A DNA stretch of 64,000 bases from Anaeramoeba flamelloides (lineage: Eukaryota > Metamonada > Anaeramoebidae). Location of the stretch: assembly GCA_027625915.1 (NCBI GenBank), contig JANTQA010000020.1:1054001-1118000 (forward strand), written 5' to 3'. The notes under the pieces are model-generated. The model was not told the origin of the DNA. It ran no database searches and saw nothing but the letters and a program-made list of their open reading frames with translations. This document shows, one piece after another, positions 1 to 11,423 of the stretch; the first letter of the stretch is position 1, and every line of letters starts with the position of its first letter. A program made the translations under genes and the position numbers.

Positions 1-970
1 ATTTTTTTTCAATAAAATCAAAATTCTTGATAAGTAACAAAAAGTGAATTTCAATAAATCATACTGATAATTTTCAAATAAAAAGAAAATGTCAAATATA
101 TGTAAATTGTAAAAATATTAAAAAAAGAGAAATTTTTAAATATTTTTTCTTCTTTTTTTGACGATCAGCTTAGATCTCTGAAACTGAAACTCTTCCAACT
201 GGAAATAATATTGATTGATAGACTCTTAGAACCAAAATCACCTGAATAGAAAAATCATTAGAAAAAATCCAAAAAAGCTCAAATTTGGTAATGTTTACAA
301 TTAAATCTCAAATTTAAAATACAAAAAAAGAAAATATAAATTTTGATTTCATTTGATATTTTGAATTCTATTTTAATTTTAATAATCAAATTGTTTTTAA
401 GAATTATTTTATTTATTTTAAAATGAAGAAAAAAACAAGAAAAAAAATATTAGTTTATTGGAACTTTTGATACCTATTTAGAATTCTAATCAATTTGAGA
501 ATTGTTTTTCATTTGATATTTTTTTTCAAGAGTCGTCTGAAAAAAACCTCTACTGTTGAATGATAAAAAAATTTAACAAAATTTTCTTTTATTGAGCCGA
601 AAAAAAAATATTAAAAAATTAAGATTTTTATTAACATTTAAAGAATCTAACTCTAAAAGGAAAACCCATAATAGAAAGAAGTTTGAAGATTTTGAAGAGC
701 TTAATTTCAACTTTGACAAATTGAAAATTTGTAGGATATTTAAATGAAAATTTTATTCAATTAATTTTTCAATTAAGAGTAACTAGAATAATAGTAAGAA
801 CCCAAGATACAACCAATTTAAATTCATTTTTTATTTATGGTTTTTTTGACTCTTTTAATAATTTTTTTTAAATTTTGAAGAGGTGGTAATAATACAGTAT
901 GTTATATTTTAAAAATTAAAACATCAAGTTTTTTTTATAAAATATCAAATTTATTTTAATATATATTTGA
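1..970. other. AT-rich stretch without a gene
   Basis: Homopolymer-rich AT sequence with stops in all frames. I see no conserved protein segment and no clear repeat end here. Confidence 0.6.
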
Positions 971-974
971 TTAA

Positions 975-1115
975 AAATCCTCTTCGTAGGTGGATCTATT
1001 CGTAAATCGTCAATATCAAATTGAAAGAATATTCGTACCAATTGAACCGATTTCTAATGAGATTTTCTTTCAAAATATACTAATCAAAAGATTAATGAAA
1101 ACTGAAAAAAAAGTT
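975..1115 (+). other. Short coding-like open stretch, unrecognised
   Basis: About 45 codons stay open, beginning after a possible acceptor (CTTCGTAG) and containing the peptide RIFVPIEPISNEIFFQ. The residue mix looks more like a real protein than the surrounding low-complexity sequence. It may be an upstream remnant of the LINE that follows or an exon of a lost gene; I do not recognise the family. It ends in a poly-T run before 1130. Confidence 0.25.
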
Positions 1116-1432
1116 TGCATTTTTTTTTAGTTAGAACAATTTACATTCAATTTCAATGAATAAACAGGCAATGTTACAAATGATTTTCTAAACAATAATA
1201 AAATATATTTATCAATTTTATTTTCATTGGGCATTTGATTGAGATTATTATTCTACTGAAAATGATTTTTTTAACCAAAAAAAAAAAAAAAATCAACAAT
1301 TTTATTTTGATTCAAACACAATAAAGACAAAACAGAAATTACTCAAGATTTATCAAAGATTAAATATTTAGGTATTTACTTGGATAAAATTTTAAATTTA
1401 GTATATAATCTGAAAAAATCTAAAGAAACATA

Positions 1433-2462
1433 AACTCAATTCCAAAAAATGGTACATAAAAAAAAATTACATTAATAAAAATATACTCCAAAATACATAA
1501 TACTTAAACATTAAAATAATAAAAGACCCGAAAATATTAAATTAATACTATTTATATATTTTATAGTAAATTTAAAATTCAATTCGAAAAATAAAAAAGA
1601 AAAAATAAAAAAAAGTGTAACACTTTTTTTGGAACATGGTTACCAAAAAAACCTTTTTTATTGAAAGAAAAATTAATAAAAACTATTAATAGATTCAGCT
1701 TGTCTTTTGATAACTAAATCTATCGTTTCAAATATAGAGTTTATTAATTTTCTTAGGTTTCCCAACTCAAAGTATTCCATACATTAGTGAAAATTTTTAA
1801 AATTCTTCTTCGTTTTTTGGTTACAATTGTTCAGTTTAGTATCCATAAATTCCCAATTGGATTTAAATTTGTGGAATTGGGGGTCAAGGGTCCAGAACAT
1901 TACATCCCCGATTTAAGTAAGTTTGAGTTTTTTTTGAAGTGTGTGGACAAGCTCAATCCTTTTGGAAAATCCATTTCAACTCACCATATTCTGAATTAGC
2001 CAGTTGAATTACATTTGATTTTTTTGATAATATCATTAATAATACATTCAGTATTCACACTTCCATTAATGATAATAAGGTCTGTTTGTAGGCAATATGC
2101 TCTAGCACCCCATATCATGATTTTTTTTAAAAAAATTTTTTTCTCGAAAAAAAAGAATCTTTTTTCTTTTTTGAGAGAAAAAAAATTTTTTTTTGTGATC
2201 AGAATGAAAACTTTTAAATTTCATTTTAAAGTGATTTTGAGATTTTCGAAAGGTTTTGAAAAAAAAAAAGAATCCAAAAAAAATCAAAAAAATTATTGAA
2301 AATCAAAAATCAAAAAATAATGAAAAAAAAATGATAAATAATTAACTTTAAAATTATTTACATTGATTGTTAATCTCTAATGTTTCTATTTAAGAGTCAA
2401 ATATCACCTTTCATGGAATTAAATTGATTTTGAAGGTGTGCCCCAATTATTGGAATTGAGTT
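1433..2462 (-). mobile_element. Degenerate Tc1/mariner transposon with TA target duplication
   Basis: Inverted ends AACTCAATTCCAAAAAATG (left) and the reverse complement of CCAATTATTGGAATTGAGTT (right) are flanked by TA at 1431-1432 and 2463-2464. Total length is about 1030 bp, short for a Tc1 element. The transposase remnant lies inside on the minus strand. The element sits in the LINE, whose reading frame resumes on the far side, so it inserted after the LINE. The same end sequence recurs on two MITE families in this window. Confidence 0.8.
1745..2121 (-). pseudogene. Tc1/mariner transposase remnant
   Basis: Reading the minus strand gives MIWGARAYCLQTDLIIINGS, then WIFQKD-ACPHTSKK, then NSTNLNPIGNLW. 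These match the Tc1/mariner catalytic-domain landmarks VMVWG, FQQDnAPcHTSKK and SPDLNPIENLW in the right order and spacing. The pieces are in different frames with several stops. The second catalytic Asp position reads Asn (STNLNP), so the enzyme is inactive. The N-terminal DNA-binding part is not recognisable between 2121 and 2435, which is low-complexity A/T sequence. Confidence 0.8.
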
Positions 2463-2569
2463 TATAATAATTATAAACAATTTTTCAATAACAATCTACT
2501 AACAAATAATTTGAAAATTAGAGTACTTTAATCTTTTATATTAAGCTAATTAACATATAAATTAGTATA

Positions 2570-3271
2570 AACTATTTTTCAGTCAAAGGGGCCCAGTAGT
2601 AATGGTATAATACATCTGTTTAAAGGGTTTGCATAAATATTAGAAGAAAAATTTTATTTTGGAAATTTTCAAAATTGAAATCATTTTTTCACATTTCTAC
2701 ACATTTTTGTTTTTGTTTTTCAATTTTTTTTTTAAAAATGTCATTCATTTGCAAAAAATTTTTTATTGCAAGATCAATAGTCACTTGGTAAAAACGTGTT
2801 ATTCTAATGTCATTGAAACCATGTAAAGATTTTTGAGAAATCATATTGATTTCTATTTCAATTCAATTCGTTCTTTGATCTTGATATTTGTTTAATAAAT
2901 GTGAAAATTTTTCACTTCATTTTCATTTCCTTTTTCAAATAAAGACCACAAATACCAACAAACTTTGTTTGGGGGCTTAATTTCTAAAAGAAAAGTATGG
3001 AAAATGAAGTGAAAAATGTTTCATATTTATTATTCAAATACCAGTAGAAGTTCAAAACGAACATCGTTGTTTTTCTCAATGGGTCCTAAGAATTTGAGTT
3101 TTTCAATTTTTAAAGAAAATCTATTGATTAATTAGTTTTCTTTCAGACATGTATCAACATTTCTTTGAGGTGTATTATTCTCTTTATTTCTTATTTGTTC
3201 TTCAAAGGTCAATTATATAAAATAATTGATATTTGAAACAAACATTGGGCCCCTTTGACTGAAACAGAGTT
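2570..3271. mobile_element. MITE family 2, copy 1 (TIR contains CAGTCAAAGGGGCCCA)
   Basis: Both ends carry about 30 bp inverted repeats: AAACTATTTTTCAGTC followed by AAAGGGGCCCA on the left, and the complementary TGGGCCCCTTTGACTGAAA with CAGAGTTT on the right. Flanks are TA-rich (TATA). The interior, about 700 bp, has no transposase and many stops. A second copy of nearly the same length lies at 30078-30781. It interrupts the LINE, whose frame resumes at 3274. Confidence 0.85.
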
Positions 3272-4178
3272 TATATAATTATAAAATAACAACCCTAAAC
3301 TATTTAAATTCTCCGGTTAATTCATGTATTACTGAAATATGCAAAATAAACAGAAAGAAGCCAGTTCTTATATACTAAACAGAATTTAAATTCGAAAATT
3401 TGGTAAATTCAGTCAATAAAAAGAAATTTAAATTCAAAAACAAATTAAAAGAATAAAGTCTGCCTTATCTGGAATAATTAATAAAACACAATCAACAAAC
3501 CAACAATAAAATTAATTTTGGAATTCAAAAAAACCTTAAAGATTCTTCAAAAAGAAATTTATAATTATAATTATAATGAGTTGTTGAATTCTACCAGTTG
3601 GAAGGTTCAGAAATATTTCAAAATAATTAAAAACCAAAAAAATTTATTTTTTAATCAAAGATATTTAAGTTATCCACCAAGTTCAACAATTATAGAATTC
3701 AGAACCTTTACCAACTGCTTAAATAGAAATTACTATTTAAATCAATAAAAATTCAAATGAATTTTGTCATTTGTGTCTAAAGTATAAACAGAAAAAAATA
3801 ATAGAAGATATTGATCATTTTTTATGGTTCGATGCTCTTACGATTTAAAAGATAGATTAATATTTTATAACAAATTAAGAGAATTAAATCTTAATGAAAT
3901 AATTTTAAATCAAGACAGTTTGAGACTATTTTCATTAATCAATAATTGTAAAATAAATGATTTTCCTCTTAAATTTCTGAAATGGAATTTAAATATAAGG
4001 GCATCTAGAGTGTAAATTTCACTTTTTCTTCAATAATAAAAAAGAAAATAATCAATAATTTTCAAACTCAAAAAATATTCAATGGAAATCAACATCTGAT
4101 ATTTTAATATCTTTTTCTTATTTAAATAATACCAGGGTAAAAAAAAAAAAAAAATTGCATATTATTCAGAATCTTTCT

Positions 4179-4250
4179 CGAATCTTTAATATTTTACCCT
4201 GTTTAAACAGTGCTATTAAAATTAGGCTGAATAATTATATTTTAAAATAA
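4179..4250 (+). pseudogene. Possible LINE reverse-transcriptase fingers fragment
   Basis: A 23-codon stretch reads RIFNILPCLNSAIKIRLNNY, resembling the RPISLLPxLYKI..RI motif at the start of LINE RT domains. It lies just 3' of another LINE's tail, so it would belong to a second copy. It is short and could be coincidence. Confidence 0.3.
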
Positions 4251-4324
4251 ATTTGCTCTTTTTTTTGCAAATTACCTATTTTTTTTTAATAAACTGTTAA
4301 GGAAGGAATTTTTAACCCCACATA

Positions 4325-4526
4325 TACAGTCAGTTTTACTTTTAAGGCACAAACTTACTACGAAATTTAAGGTACAAAAAAAATCTCAAATTAAGGCACA
4401 AAATTCAAATTCTAGTAAAAATAAATTGTAAAAAAAAATATTCCAAATTTTGTGCCTTAATTTGAGATTTTTTTTGTGCCTTAAATTTCGTTGAAAGTTT
4501 GTGCCTTAAAAGTGAAACTGACTGTA
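4325..4526. mobile_element. Foldback MITE (TACAGTCAGTT family), copy 1
   Basis: A 202 bp near-perfect palindrome starts TACAGTCAGTTTTACTTTTA and ends with its complement. Each arm holds repeats of the unit AAGGCACAAA, so the RNA could fold into one long hairpin. TA begins and ends the element, as expected of Tc1/mariner targets. Other copies lie at 37156, 39351 and 50077. Confidence 0.85.
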
Positions 4527-4662
4527 TATGTTAATTCCAAAAATTTTATTTCTTAATGCTTTTAAAGATTCAAGAATTTTTTCTTGTCAATTAGAGATTA
4601 CCAAGATACTGAATCTTCTTTATTACTAAGAATTTTAAGCTATTATTATTTATTAATAAATA

Positions 4663-5190
4663 ACCCGATTCCAAAAATTTGGACAAACCTAAAATCAAAA
4701 ATAGGCTAAATAAAACTTTATTTATTATATTTTTCCAAACCAAATATAAAATCAGATTTAAGTTACCCAGTATTAATGTTATTATAAGTAATCATTTTAA
4801 TCCAAATAAAAAAAAAATCAAGACGAAAAAAAAATAAATTGGTGTGTCCAAAATAATAAAACGGGTGGAATAAAAAATATATTCGTTAATTTGTTGTAAT
4901 TACACCAAGAATTGTTGATCGATCAAATGATAAGATATCATCGACCAAATGTATGTTATTTTTCAATTTAAACAAACTCAACACTAACCTTCAATCAACC
5001 AATTAAAAAAATTCCAGATCTAAGGAAACAGATTACGTAACTCGAAAAAAGGAAATGAAAATATTTCAAAAAAGACAAAAAAAAATGAAATAGTTTGTAA
5101 AATCAAAACTTATTTCCAAATTGAATTTAAAGTTGAGCATTTCTATTCTTTCAACTTTTTGAATTGTGTCCAAATTTTTGGAATTTAGTT
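4663..5190 (+). mobile_element. MITE family 1, copy 1 (Tc1-like ends)
   Basis: About 528 bp flanked by TA at 4661-4662 and 5191-5192. Left end CCCGATTCCAAAAATTTGGA and right end GTCCAAATTTTTGGAATTTA are inverted repeats related to the ends of the Tc1 element at 1433. There is no ORF. A closely similar full copy lies at 30835-31366, and more diverged copies in the other orientation at about 11424, 11990, 42190 and 50298. Confidence 0.85.
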
Positions 5191-5192
5191 TA

Positions 5193-6590
5193 TTATCAAA
5201 TTATTTTTTTTTAAATCAAAAATAAAGATAACAAAATTTTTATAATTATTTTGATAGCCACCATAATTCGTAAAAAAATGATAAAAATTTTCAATGAAAT
5301 TCATTTTTTTTTATAATTTAAAGAAAAATAAATAAATTATTTCATAAAATAATTTTATAAAATAAATAAGGGTATAGAAAAATCAATTTAAAATCCCAAA
5401 TATCAGAATGTTTTCTTAATTTAAGGCATTTAAGATAATAAAGTTATAAACTACCCCAAATAATATAATTATACACAAACAATTGAATCGAAAAAATATT
5501 TAAAGGGTATTTTTAATTTTAATCACAATGTATGGAAAGATCAATTTGTTAAAGAAAAAAAAGATTTTTAAGTGACTACTAACCAAAAAAAAAAAAAAAT
5601 ACCAGCAAGTTTAAAAACAAATTAAAAAAAAAAATTGAAAGGAATTGAAATTGAAAAGTAAGAAAGGAAAAATCTTATTATGATAAGATCCAACTAACTA
5701 TAATGTGATTTTCAGAAGCCAATTTATTGTTTTTAAAAATTTGATCCATTTTTCTCTTATTTGAAAATGTTAAAAATCCCGCATATTTTCTAAATTATGA
5801 CAAAAAAAAAATTATTTTCTTTTAAGAAGAAAGAAATCTTATTGTTTGGAGAAAGTGTATATAATATTCTTTACCAAGAAAACCAGAAAGTTTTAAAAGA
5901 ACTTATAATAAATAATATTCATAATTTCAAAAAAAAAAAAAAAATTAACAAAGCGAGTATTCGAAAACTGTCAAATATCTTTTCTCCAAACACCTTCCAA
6001 AGGTTTATATTTTTTTTATTATAAAAAGAAAATCAAAAAAATAATTATTCTTAACAAATTTCTCACTTATTATTATCAAAGAAGTGTAAATTACTCTTCA
6101 AATGCTCTTTTACTTATCTTTTAAGTTTTGAATCATATATTTCACTGTTATTTATGGGGAATACATACCCAAATTATATTATCTTTAAAAACAAAAGCAA
6201 AAAATGAAAAAGTAAAAAAAAAAATTGAAATTAAACATACAAAAAAAGAAAAAAACAAAGAGTATATATTTTTTTAACAGCTAATTTTTTTGATATTTTT
6301 TAATTCTTCCAATCTCTCTCTAAAAAAAAAAAGTACTTACTTTTATAAATAGCTTTACAAAATGTTTAAAAAATTTTTTTTTGAAAAATAGAGGTATAAG
6401 GGTTGTGCGTGTGAAGTATTTGTGGTGTTTGAATTTTTGTTGAAAAAATCAACGGTAATTGGGAATAAAAAAGAAAATAATAATTCGGTTTTCCAAAATT
6501 CTAATTTGCTTAATCCAATCTTTGTGCTAATTCAATAAATTCAAATTCAAGAAAACTATCATTAACTTTTCCAGGATTTGAAAGAATAGA
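5193..6590. other. Gene-poor AT-rich interval with one doubtful ORF
   Basis: The only notable frame is 5797-6024 (+), 75 codons from an ATG, with peptide SVYNILYQENQKVLKELI and poly-Lys tracts. It has no recognisable domain and its length is within chance expectation for this composition. Nothing else is seen. Confidence 0.4.
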
Positions 6591-6599
6591 ATAAAATCT

Positions 6600-7182
6600 T
6601 TGATTTTTTTTTTTTTTTTCCATTTTTTCACTGGCTGAAACTTCTTTATTTGGAAAGAAGAGTTACAAAGTAAAAAGATCAAGTCCCTACTTCCTAATAT
6701 TAAGATACTGAATGACAAGAGTATGAGTAACTTGATAATAAAAACTAAAAAGCAAAGGCTAAAAATGACCAAAATTTTAAAGCAAATAAGATCAAAAAAA
6801 AAAAAAAGAAATTACAACAACTTAAACAACGATCCCCAAATGAACATTCCTGATCAATTATCAAATTAAATTAAATTAATCAAAAGTATCGTGGATGTGA
6901 TTTTGGGGGTCCTTAATTAAAGATAATATTGGTTTTTTTTTGATGATTTTATACCAATTGCTTCTTATCAACCCCTTTTAAATTTCAATTTTTTTTTGTT
7001 TTTCTTTTTTCCTTTTTCCTTTTCTTTTCTGTTTTTGCTTTTTAACAATAAAGAAAATTTATGTGTGTACTTTCCCTTGAACAATTGTGAAATCTATGAT
7101 TTTACTCTGAAATTACCATTGAGGAAATTTAAGTAAAGTGACATCTATAGTGTAATTTACACTTCTTCCATCAATAAATAAA
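6600..7182 (+). mobile_element. SINE-like non-autonomous retroelement, copy 1
   Basis: This roughly 570 bp unit is repeated at 32354-32920 over its full length (shared landmarks GAAGAGTTACAAAG, AAACAACGATCCCCAAATGA, TTTACTCTGAAATTACC). Both copies end in a hairpin (AGTGTAATTTACACT) followed by TTC and an AATAA-type tail. The LINE at 1290-4040 ends in a similar hairpin and tail. That arrangement is known for SINEs that borrow the 3' end recognised by a partner LINE reverse transcriptase. No clear tRNA or 5S head was found, and the target duplication of this copy is unclear. Confidence 0.65.
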
Positions 7183-7586
7183 AATATCAAAGATTTTTTT
7201 CAATTCTTTTGAATTTTCGAAATGCTAACGGCATTTTTTTTAATTTTTGAAATAATAAGAAAATTATTGAAATTTTTTTTTAATTTGAAAAAATTGAATA
7301 ATGTCAAAGATTTGACTCAATTTTTTTCCAATTCCTGAAAAGGGAGGCACTTGAAAACTCTCTAAGGCATCACACTACTACACTCTACGACACTTTACAA
7401 AAGGAGAGAATCTATTGATAATTGAGTTTTTTTATTAGAATATTGTTTTCATTGTTTTAGATTTAATGGGTTTTGCTTCTCTCTTAAATAATAATATAAT
7501 ATTATTTTTACTTTTTATTCGAAAAAACTACTTATTCAAAATATTTGAGTTTAACGTTTTTTGAAACAAAACATAGCCAAAAATAG

Positions 7587-7780
7587 GAATTATTTTCAAA
7601 AGTTGCGCTTTTTGAAATTATTGGCACACTATACGGCCCTGGGTTCAGTGTGTATGAGAACTCGGTGTTATTATTTTTCATTAAATTTTAAATAATTATT
7701 ATTTTTTGATGTAGGATCCTCAGGTTACAAAGAGAATGTTCGACTTGAAATTTTCAATTTTTTCTTTTCCAGTCGTGTTG
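7587..7780 (+). CDS. Unrecognised small gene, 3' exons (hypothetical)
   Basis: A GC-enriched island encodes ELFSKVALFEIIGTLYGPGF then SVYENS at 7587-7664, between an acceptor (AAATAG) and a donor (GTGTTA). A 50 bp intron would end in GATGTAG at 7714, followed by DPQ. Then comes either a second 48 bp intron (GTTACA to TTTTCCAG, 7724-7771) and a short end SCCVEC, or read-through to a stop near 7785. I do not recognise the family. The 5' exons were not found; they may lie upstream of the SINE-like repeat. It converges on the TBP gene. The splice model is inference from signals only. Confidence 0.4.
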
Positions 7781-8021
7781 TGTTGAATGCTGATTGTTGT
7801 TGTTGTTGTTTTATAATTTGCCAATTTAAGATTTTATTGCCAAAAAGAAGGTAAATTAAATTTAAAATCTTTATTTTTTTTTTATTATTGATGAAAAAAA
7901 ATTTTTGGTTTAAAAAATTCTTTAAAAAAAAGATATTTACGAAATGAAAGAAAACAAAAAATCAAATATTCAAAATATTCAGAATTTCAAAAGCGTGAAT
8001 ACAATTCTGTGGCCAAGCCCG

Positions 8022-8201
8022 TTAAATTTTCCGAAAGGCTAATAAAACAGGATATAATTTTTGAAATCCTTTATCGATCTCTTCTCTTGTTTTTGCCCCA
8101 CTCATCAATAATTTTCCCGTTACAAAAATGATAAACACCATGCTTGGATTTAAAAGTCTATAAATTAAACCAGCAAAGAGATCTGGTTCATACTATATCA
8201 A

Positions 8202-8232
<31 letters not shown>

Positions 8233-8934
8233 GAAAGAACAAAACAATTCTCAACATTTATTCAATTTTTTAAAACAGGACAGTTTCTGAAGAAAAAACT
8301 TACTGCACTAAAGGAACGATGGCTATTTGCAAGTGTTTCTAAATTAATTGGAAAATGTACTGAACAATGAGCAAACAAATTCACGATTTTAAATTCTGTG
8401 AAGCGTACTTTCACGTCTAATTTTTTAAGAATCTTTGCAAACTTTCTTGAAGCAAGTCGTGCTCGATCAGTATCACGCTGACCGGAAACTACAATTTTCC
8501 CGCAACCATGAACAAGCGCAGTTGCCTTTGGCTCTCTAATTCGCATGATCAAAGGGTTTGCCCGTTTGGGATTATATTCTGCATTCCTTAGCCGTAAGGA
8601 AATTTCTTTCAGATTTAAACGTGTTTTGACATCGAAGGTTGCAACCATGTTACTAATTTTATTAAAGGAAGAAAATATGGTTAAATCGTTTAAAAGAAGA
8701 AGTAAAGAAGTGAAAAGATCGAAAGACATTGATCGTTTGGGATTAGGCCTACCTGATCCTTGGGCGGTTTGGTGGCTTTATTGGCAGAACAAATTGAATT
8801 TCTGGATTGTTTTCGATTAATGTTTCTGTTATTTCAGTGGTTTCAGTTGTTTCGGTTGTTTCAGTTATTTCAGTTGTTTCGGTAGTTGTGTTGTTTGTTT
8901 GTGTTTGTTCATCATTTTCTTGTTGATTACTCAT
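8022..8934 (-). CDS. TBP: TATA-box-binding protein (TBP family), divergent
   Basis: Three exons: 8934-8753, 8652-8304 and 8192-8022, with GT-AG introns of 100 and 111 bp, give 233 residues. Residues 1-60 are a Thr/Glu-rich tail (TETTEITE repeats). The saddle domain starts at NMVATF (62-67). Repeat 1 contains RNAEYNPKR (83-91) and IMRIREPKATAL; repeat 2 contains YEPDLFAGLIYRLLNP and IIFVTGKLLMSGAK, ending at FRKI. TBP binds the promoter minor groove and nucleates transcription by all three RNA polymerases. In yeast TBP four Phe kink DNA. Here the repeat 1 pair is Ala92 and His109, while the repeat 2 pair, Phe183 and Phe200, is kept. It may be the sole TBP or a TBP-related factor. The start ATG at 8934 precedes a clean frame; the splice joins restore the family alignment exactly. 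Confidence 0.93.
8203..8240. repeat. GAAA microsatellite in TBP intron 2
   Basis: About eight (GAAA) units on the plus strand read as a CTTT-rich polypyrimidine tract on the TBP coding strand, just upstream of the acceptor CTTGATATAG. Confidence 0.85.
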
Positions 8935-11421
8935 TAATTTGGATCAAATACTTGAGAGATGCTGATAAATTAAAAAAAATGAATAATTATATTTTGAATT
9001 AATGAAACAATTGTTTCAATGTTGTCAGATTCAGTGTGAAGATTTCATTTTAATTTAGATAACTAACAATATTTTTTAAAGGTTCAATAAATATAAAATA
9101 TGTGACGTGTCTTATTTCTCTTGTTTTCCTCGACTGTTTTTTTTGATTAATAAAGGAAAATTATTATTTCGATTTCTAAAATGTTTTGTGAATTATAACT
9201 GTTATAATCAAATTATTAGATTAAAAATTTTATCTTAAAGTTAACTCAGAAGTTTAATTTGATCTCTAAAAATATCATTTTAAATTTATTTTTTAGTAAA
9301 GATTTTGTTAATTTATTTCAATTGTTAATTAGAAAAATATTTAGGAACTTGAAATAAAAGTATTCATTTCTTAAGGAAACACATTTCCAAATAGAAGGGT
9401 GTTTTTTATTGTGTTATTTTAAATTCACTTCTTGAAAAGAATTTTCATTCTGAAAAAATTGGATTAAGAATTACTAATTGAAAAACAAATAAAATACAAA
9501 CTGTTAAAAAAAACTTTTCAAATAGTTTTTTTAATGAAAATTTTGACAAAAAAAAATGACTTTTTGGGGTTTTAAAGTACAATTTCAAATTTAAAAACAT
9601 TTAAAACTTTTAAAAGTCATTGTAAAAAATATTTAGAACAGTTTGATGAATTGTTTTGTGTTTATAGATTTGAAATGAAAATTAAAAATTATAAAATCAA
9701 GTTTTGGATCGGATCTAAGAAGGGTAAAATATTCTGAAAATTGTTGGAATTGTTAAAATTTTTCATTTTTTTATCAAAGAAATAACGTGTGCTTAAATTT
9801 AACTGGTATTATGGAACTCTTTCAAGAATGTTTTCTCAACATGATCGCTATTTTCACCTGAAAAGATTTTAAATAATTGTAAATGATAGTACGTTACAAT
9901 TATTGAATATCAACTGTAAGTTTTAACTCAAAAGTTCAATAAGGAAGCCATTTTAAATCTCTCCTTATATCATTTCCAATTTACATTTTAAAGCCCTTGA
10001 GTGTTTATAACATTACAAAATAAGGAATTATTTGAGAACTAAAAGACCGAGTAATAGTATAAAAGCAAAAAAATGTCTATTTTTTTTGTCATTTTTTTTT
10101 CAATTAACTTTTTGAAAAAATACATGAACAAAAAGTTACCTGAAATGTAAAAATAATTACTATTCAAACCTAGTAATTATTTGGTTCAAAACTAAAACTT
10201 TAAGATATTCCAAAAAAGTTAATTTAAAAAAAAAAAAGGCCATTTTCTGCTTTTATACTGGAACTATGTCTTTAACTAAAGTGGGTTTTTTGATAAATTG
10301 GAAAATGACAATATTTTGACTTTTGGAAGTAATTTAAATTAAAAAAAAATAAATTTTTGGGAACGTTGTTAACCAAAAAAATATTGTATGTATACATTTC
10401 ATTTTTTATTTTTTTTGTAAAAAGTTTAGATTTTTTTTTTAAATAATAATATATCAAATATTTTGGAGTTTGAACGAAAAAATTTCATTTAATAATTGGA
10501 AAATAACAATATCATAATAAACAGAAAATGGAAAATTGGTTTTAAAAAAGCCCAAAAATCACTCGAGTAATAGATACAATGTTTTTTAGAGATAATTTTG
10601 AAAATTTTTTTGATCACACCTTTTGAAAAACAAGTACATAAAAATTATTTTTTTCATTCGTTGAATTGATCTTCAAATTTGAAATTGTTAAATTCAAATT
10701 CCTATTTGATAACAACAATTATATATGTATATTTCTATTCCCATAATTTAAATAATACATTTGATATTTTTCTGGCCCTGAAAGTTAAAATAATAACTCA
10801 AATTTGAGATAAAGTTATTTTTTTACATTTTAGAAATTGTTATTATAACCAAATAACTTGATACGATCCAGAAGAAATACTCATTATTTATTTTTTTATT
10901 GGGTAATGATAAAGAAAATTATGATTCTGCATTTAAATTTCTAAATAAAAATTTAGAAAGTAAGGAAGTTTTATTTTTAGTCAGTCTTCCTAAATTCGAA
11001 AAAATAAGGTAAAATATTAGATTGTACCTGATATGATTAAAAAAATGTAAAAGTTAATCATAAACACAATTAATCTCAGCACTCATCCTTCCTAAAAAAA
11101 AAAGAAAAAAAAATATATTATATTTGTTGTAAAAAAACTTATTCATTTGATTTTAATAAAATGGTTAAAAGAAATTGCTTTGATAGATTAAAAATAAAAA
11201 AAAATATATTTCATTGAATATTACTTGTAAAATCTTTTGTTAGCCAAAAATTTGGAAAATATTCACTCTGAATTTTATAAAATTAGACAAAGTAAAAATC
11301 ATTTCCATTTCACCTTATGGAAATATCGGTTATATTTTATATTTTGGATAGATCTAAAATAATTATAAAAACAATAATACTATATTGTTATTCAATTTGG
11401 CAGAAAATTTGATTTTTTAAC
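8935..11421. repeat. Gene-free interval with a diverged dispersed repeat
   Basis: No protein-coding segment seen. Sequence at about 9200-9400 (landmark GATCTCTAAAAATATCATTT, then AACTTGAAATAAA) recurs at about 35090-35280 beside the NAA10 gene. A weaker relative lies at 9890-9990. The ends are not defined, so the class is unknown. Confidence 0.5.
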
Positions 11422-11423
11422 TA

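Larger units (their letters stand above)
1290..4040 (+). mobile_element. Decayed LINE (non-LTR retrotransposon), 3' part, split by two DNA transposons
   Basis: Three blocks on the plus strand belong to one LINE reverse-transcriptase ORF. Block 1290-1430 encodes IKYLGIYLDKILN, the YLG motif of the LINE RT connection region. Block 2465-2567 continues with NNLKIRVL and LTYKLVYN. Block 3274-4016 continues with NSPVNSCITEICKINRKKP, then the C-terminal zinc-like segment CHLCLKYKQKK..EDIDHFLW. The frame runs across the Tc1 insertion exactly when one TA is removed, and across the MITE insertion allowing 2 bp in a (TA)n tract. At least three internal stops and several frameshifts make it dead. The last codons (GIRA-like NIRASRV) are followed by a small hairpin (AGTGTAAATTTCACT) and an A-rich (AATAAT) tail at 4016-4045. 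Confidence 0.8.
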
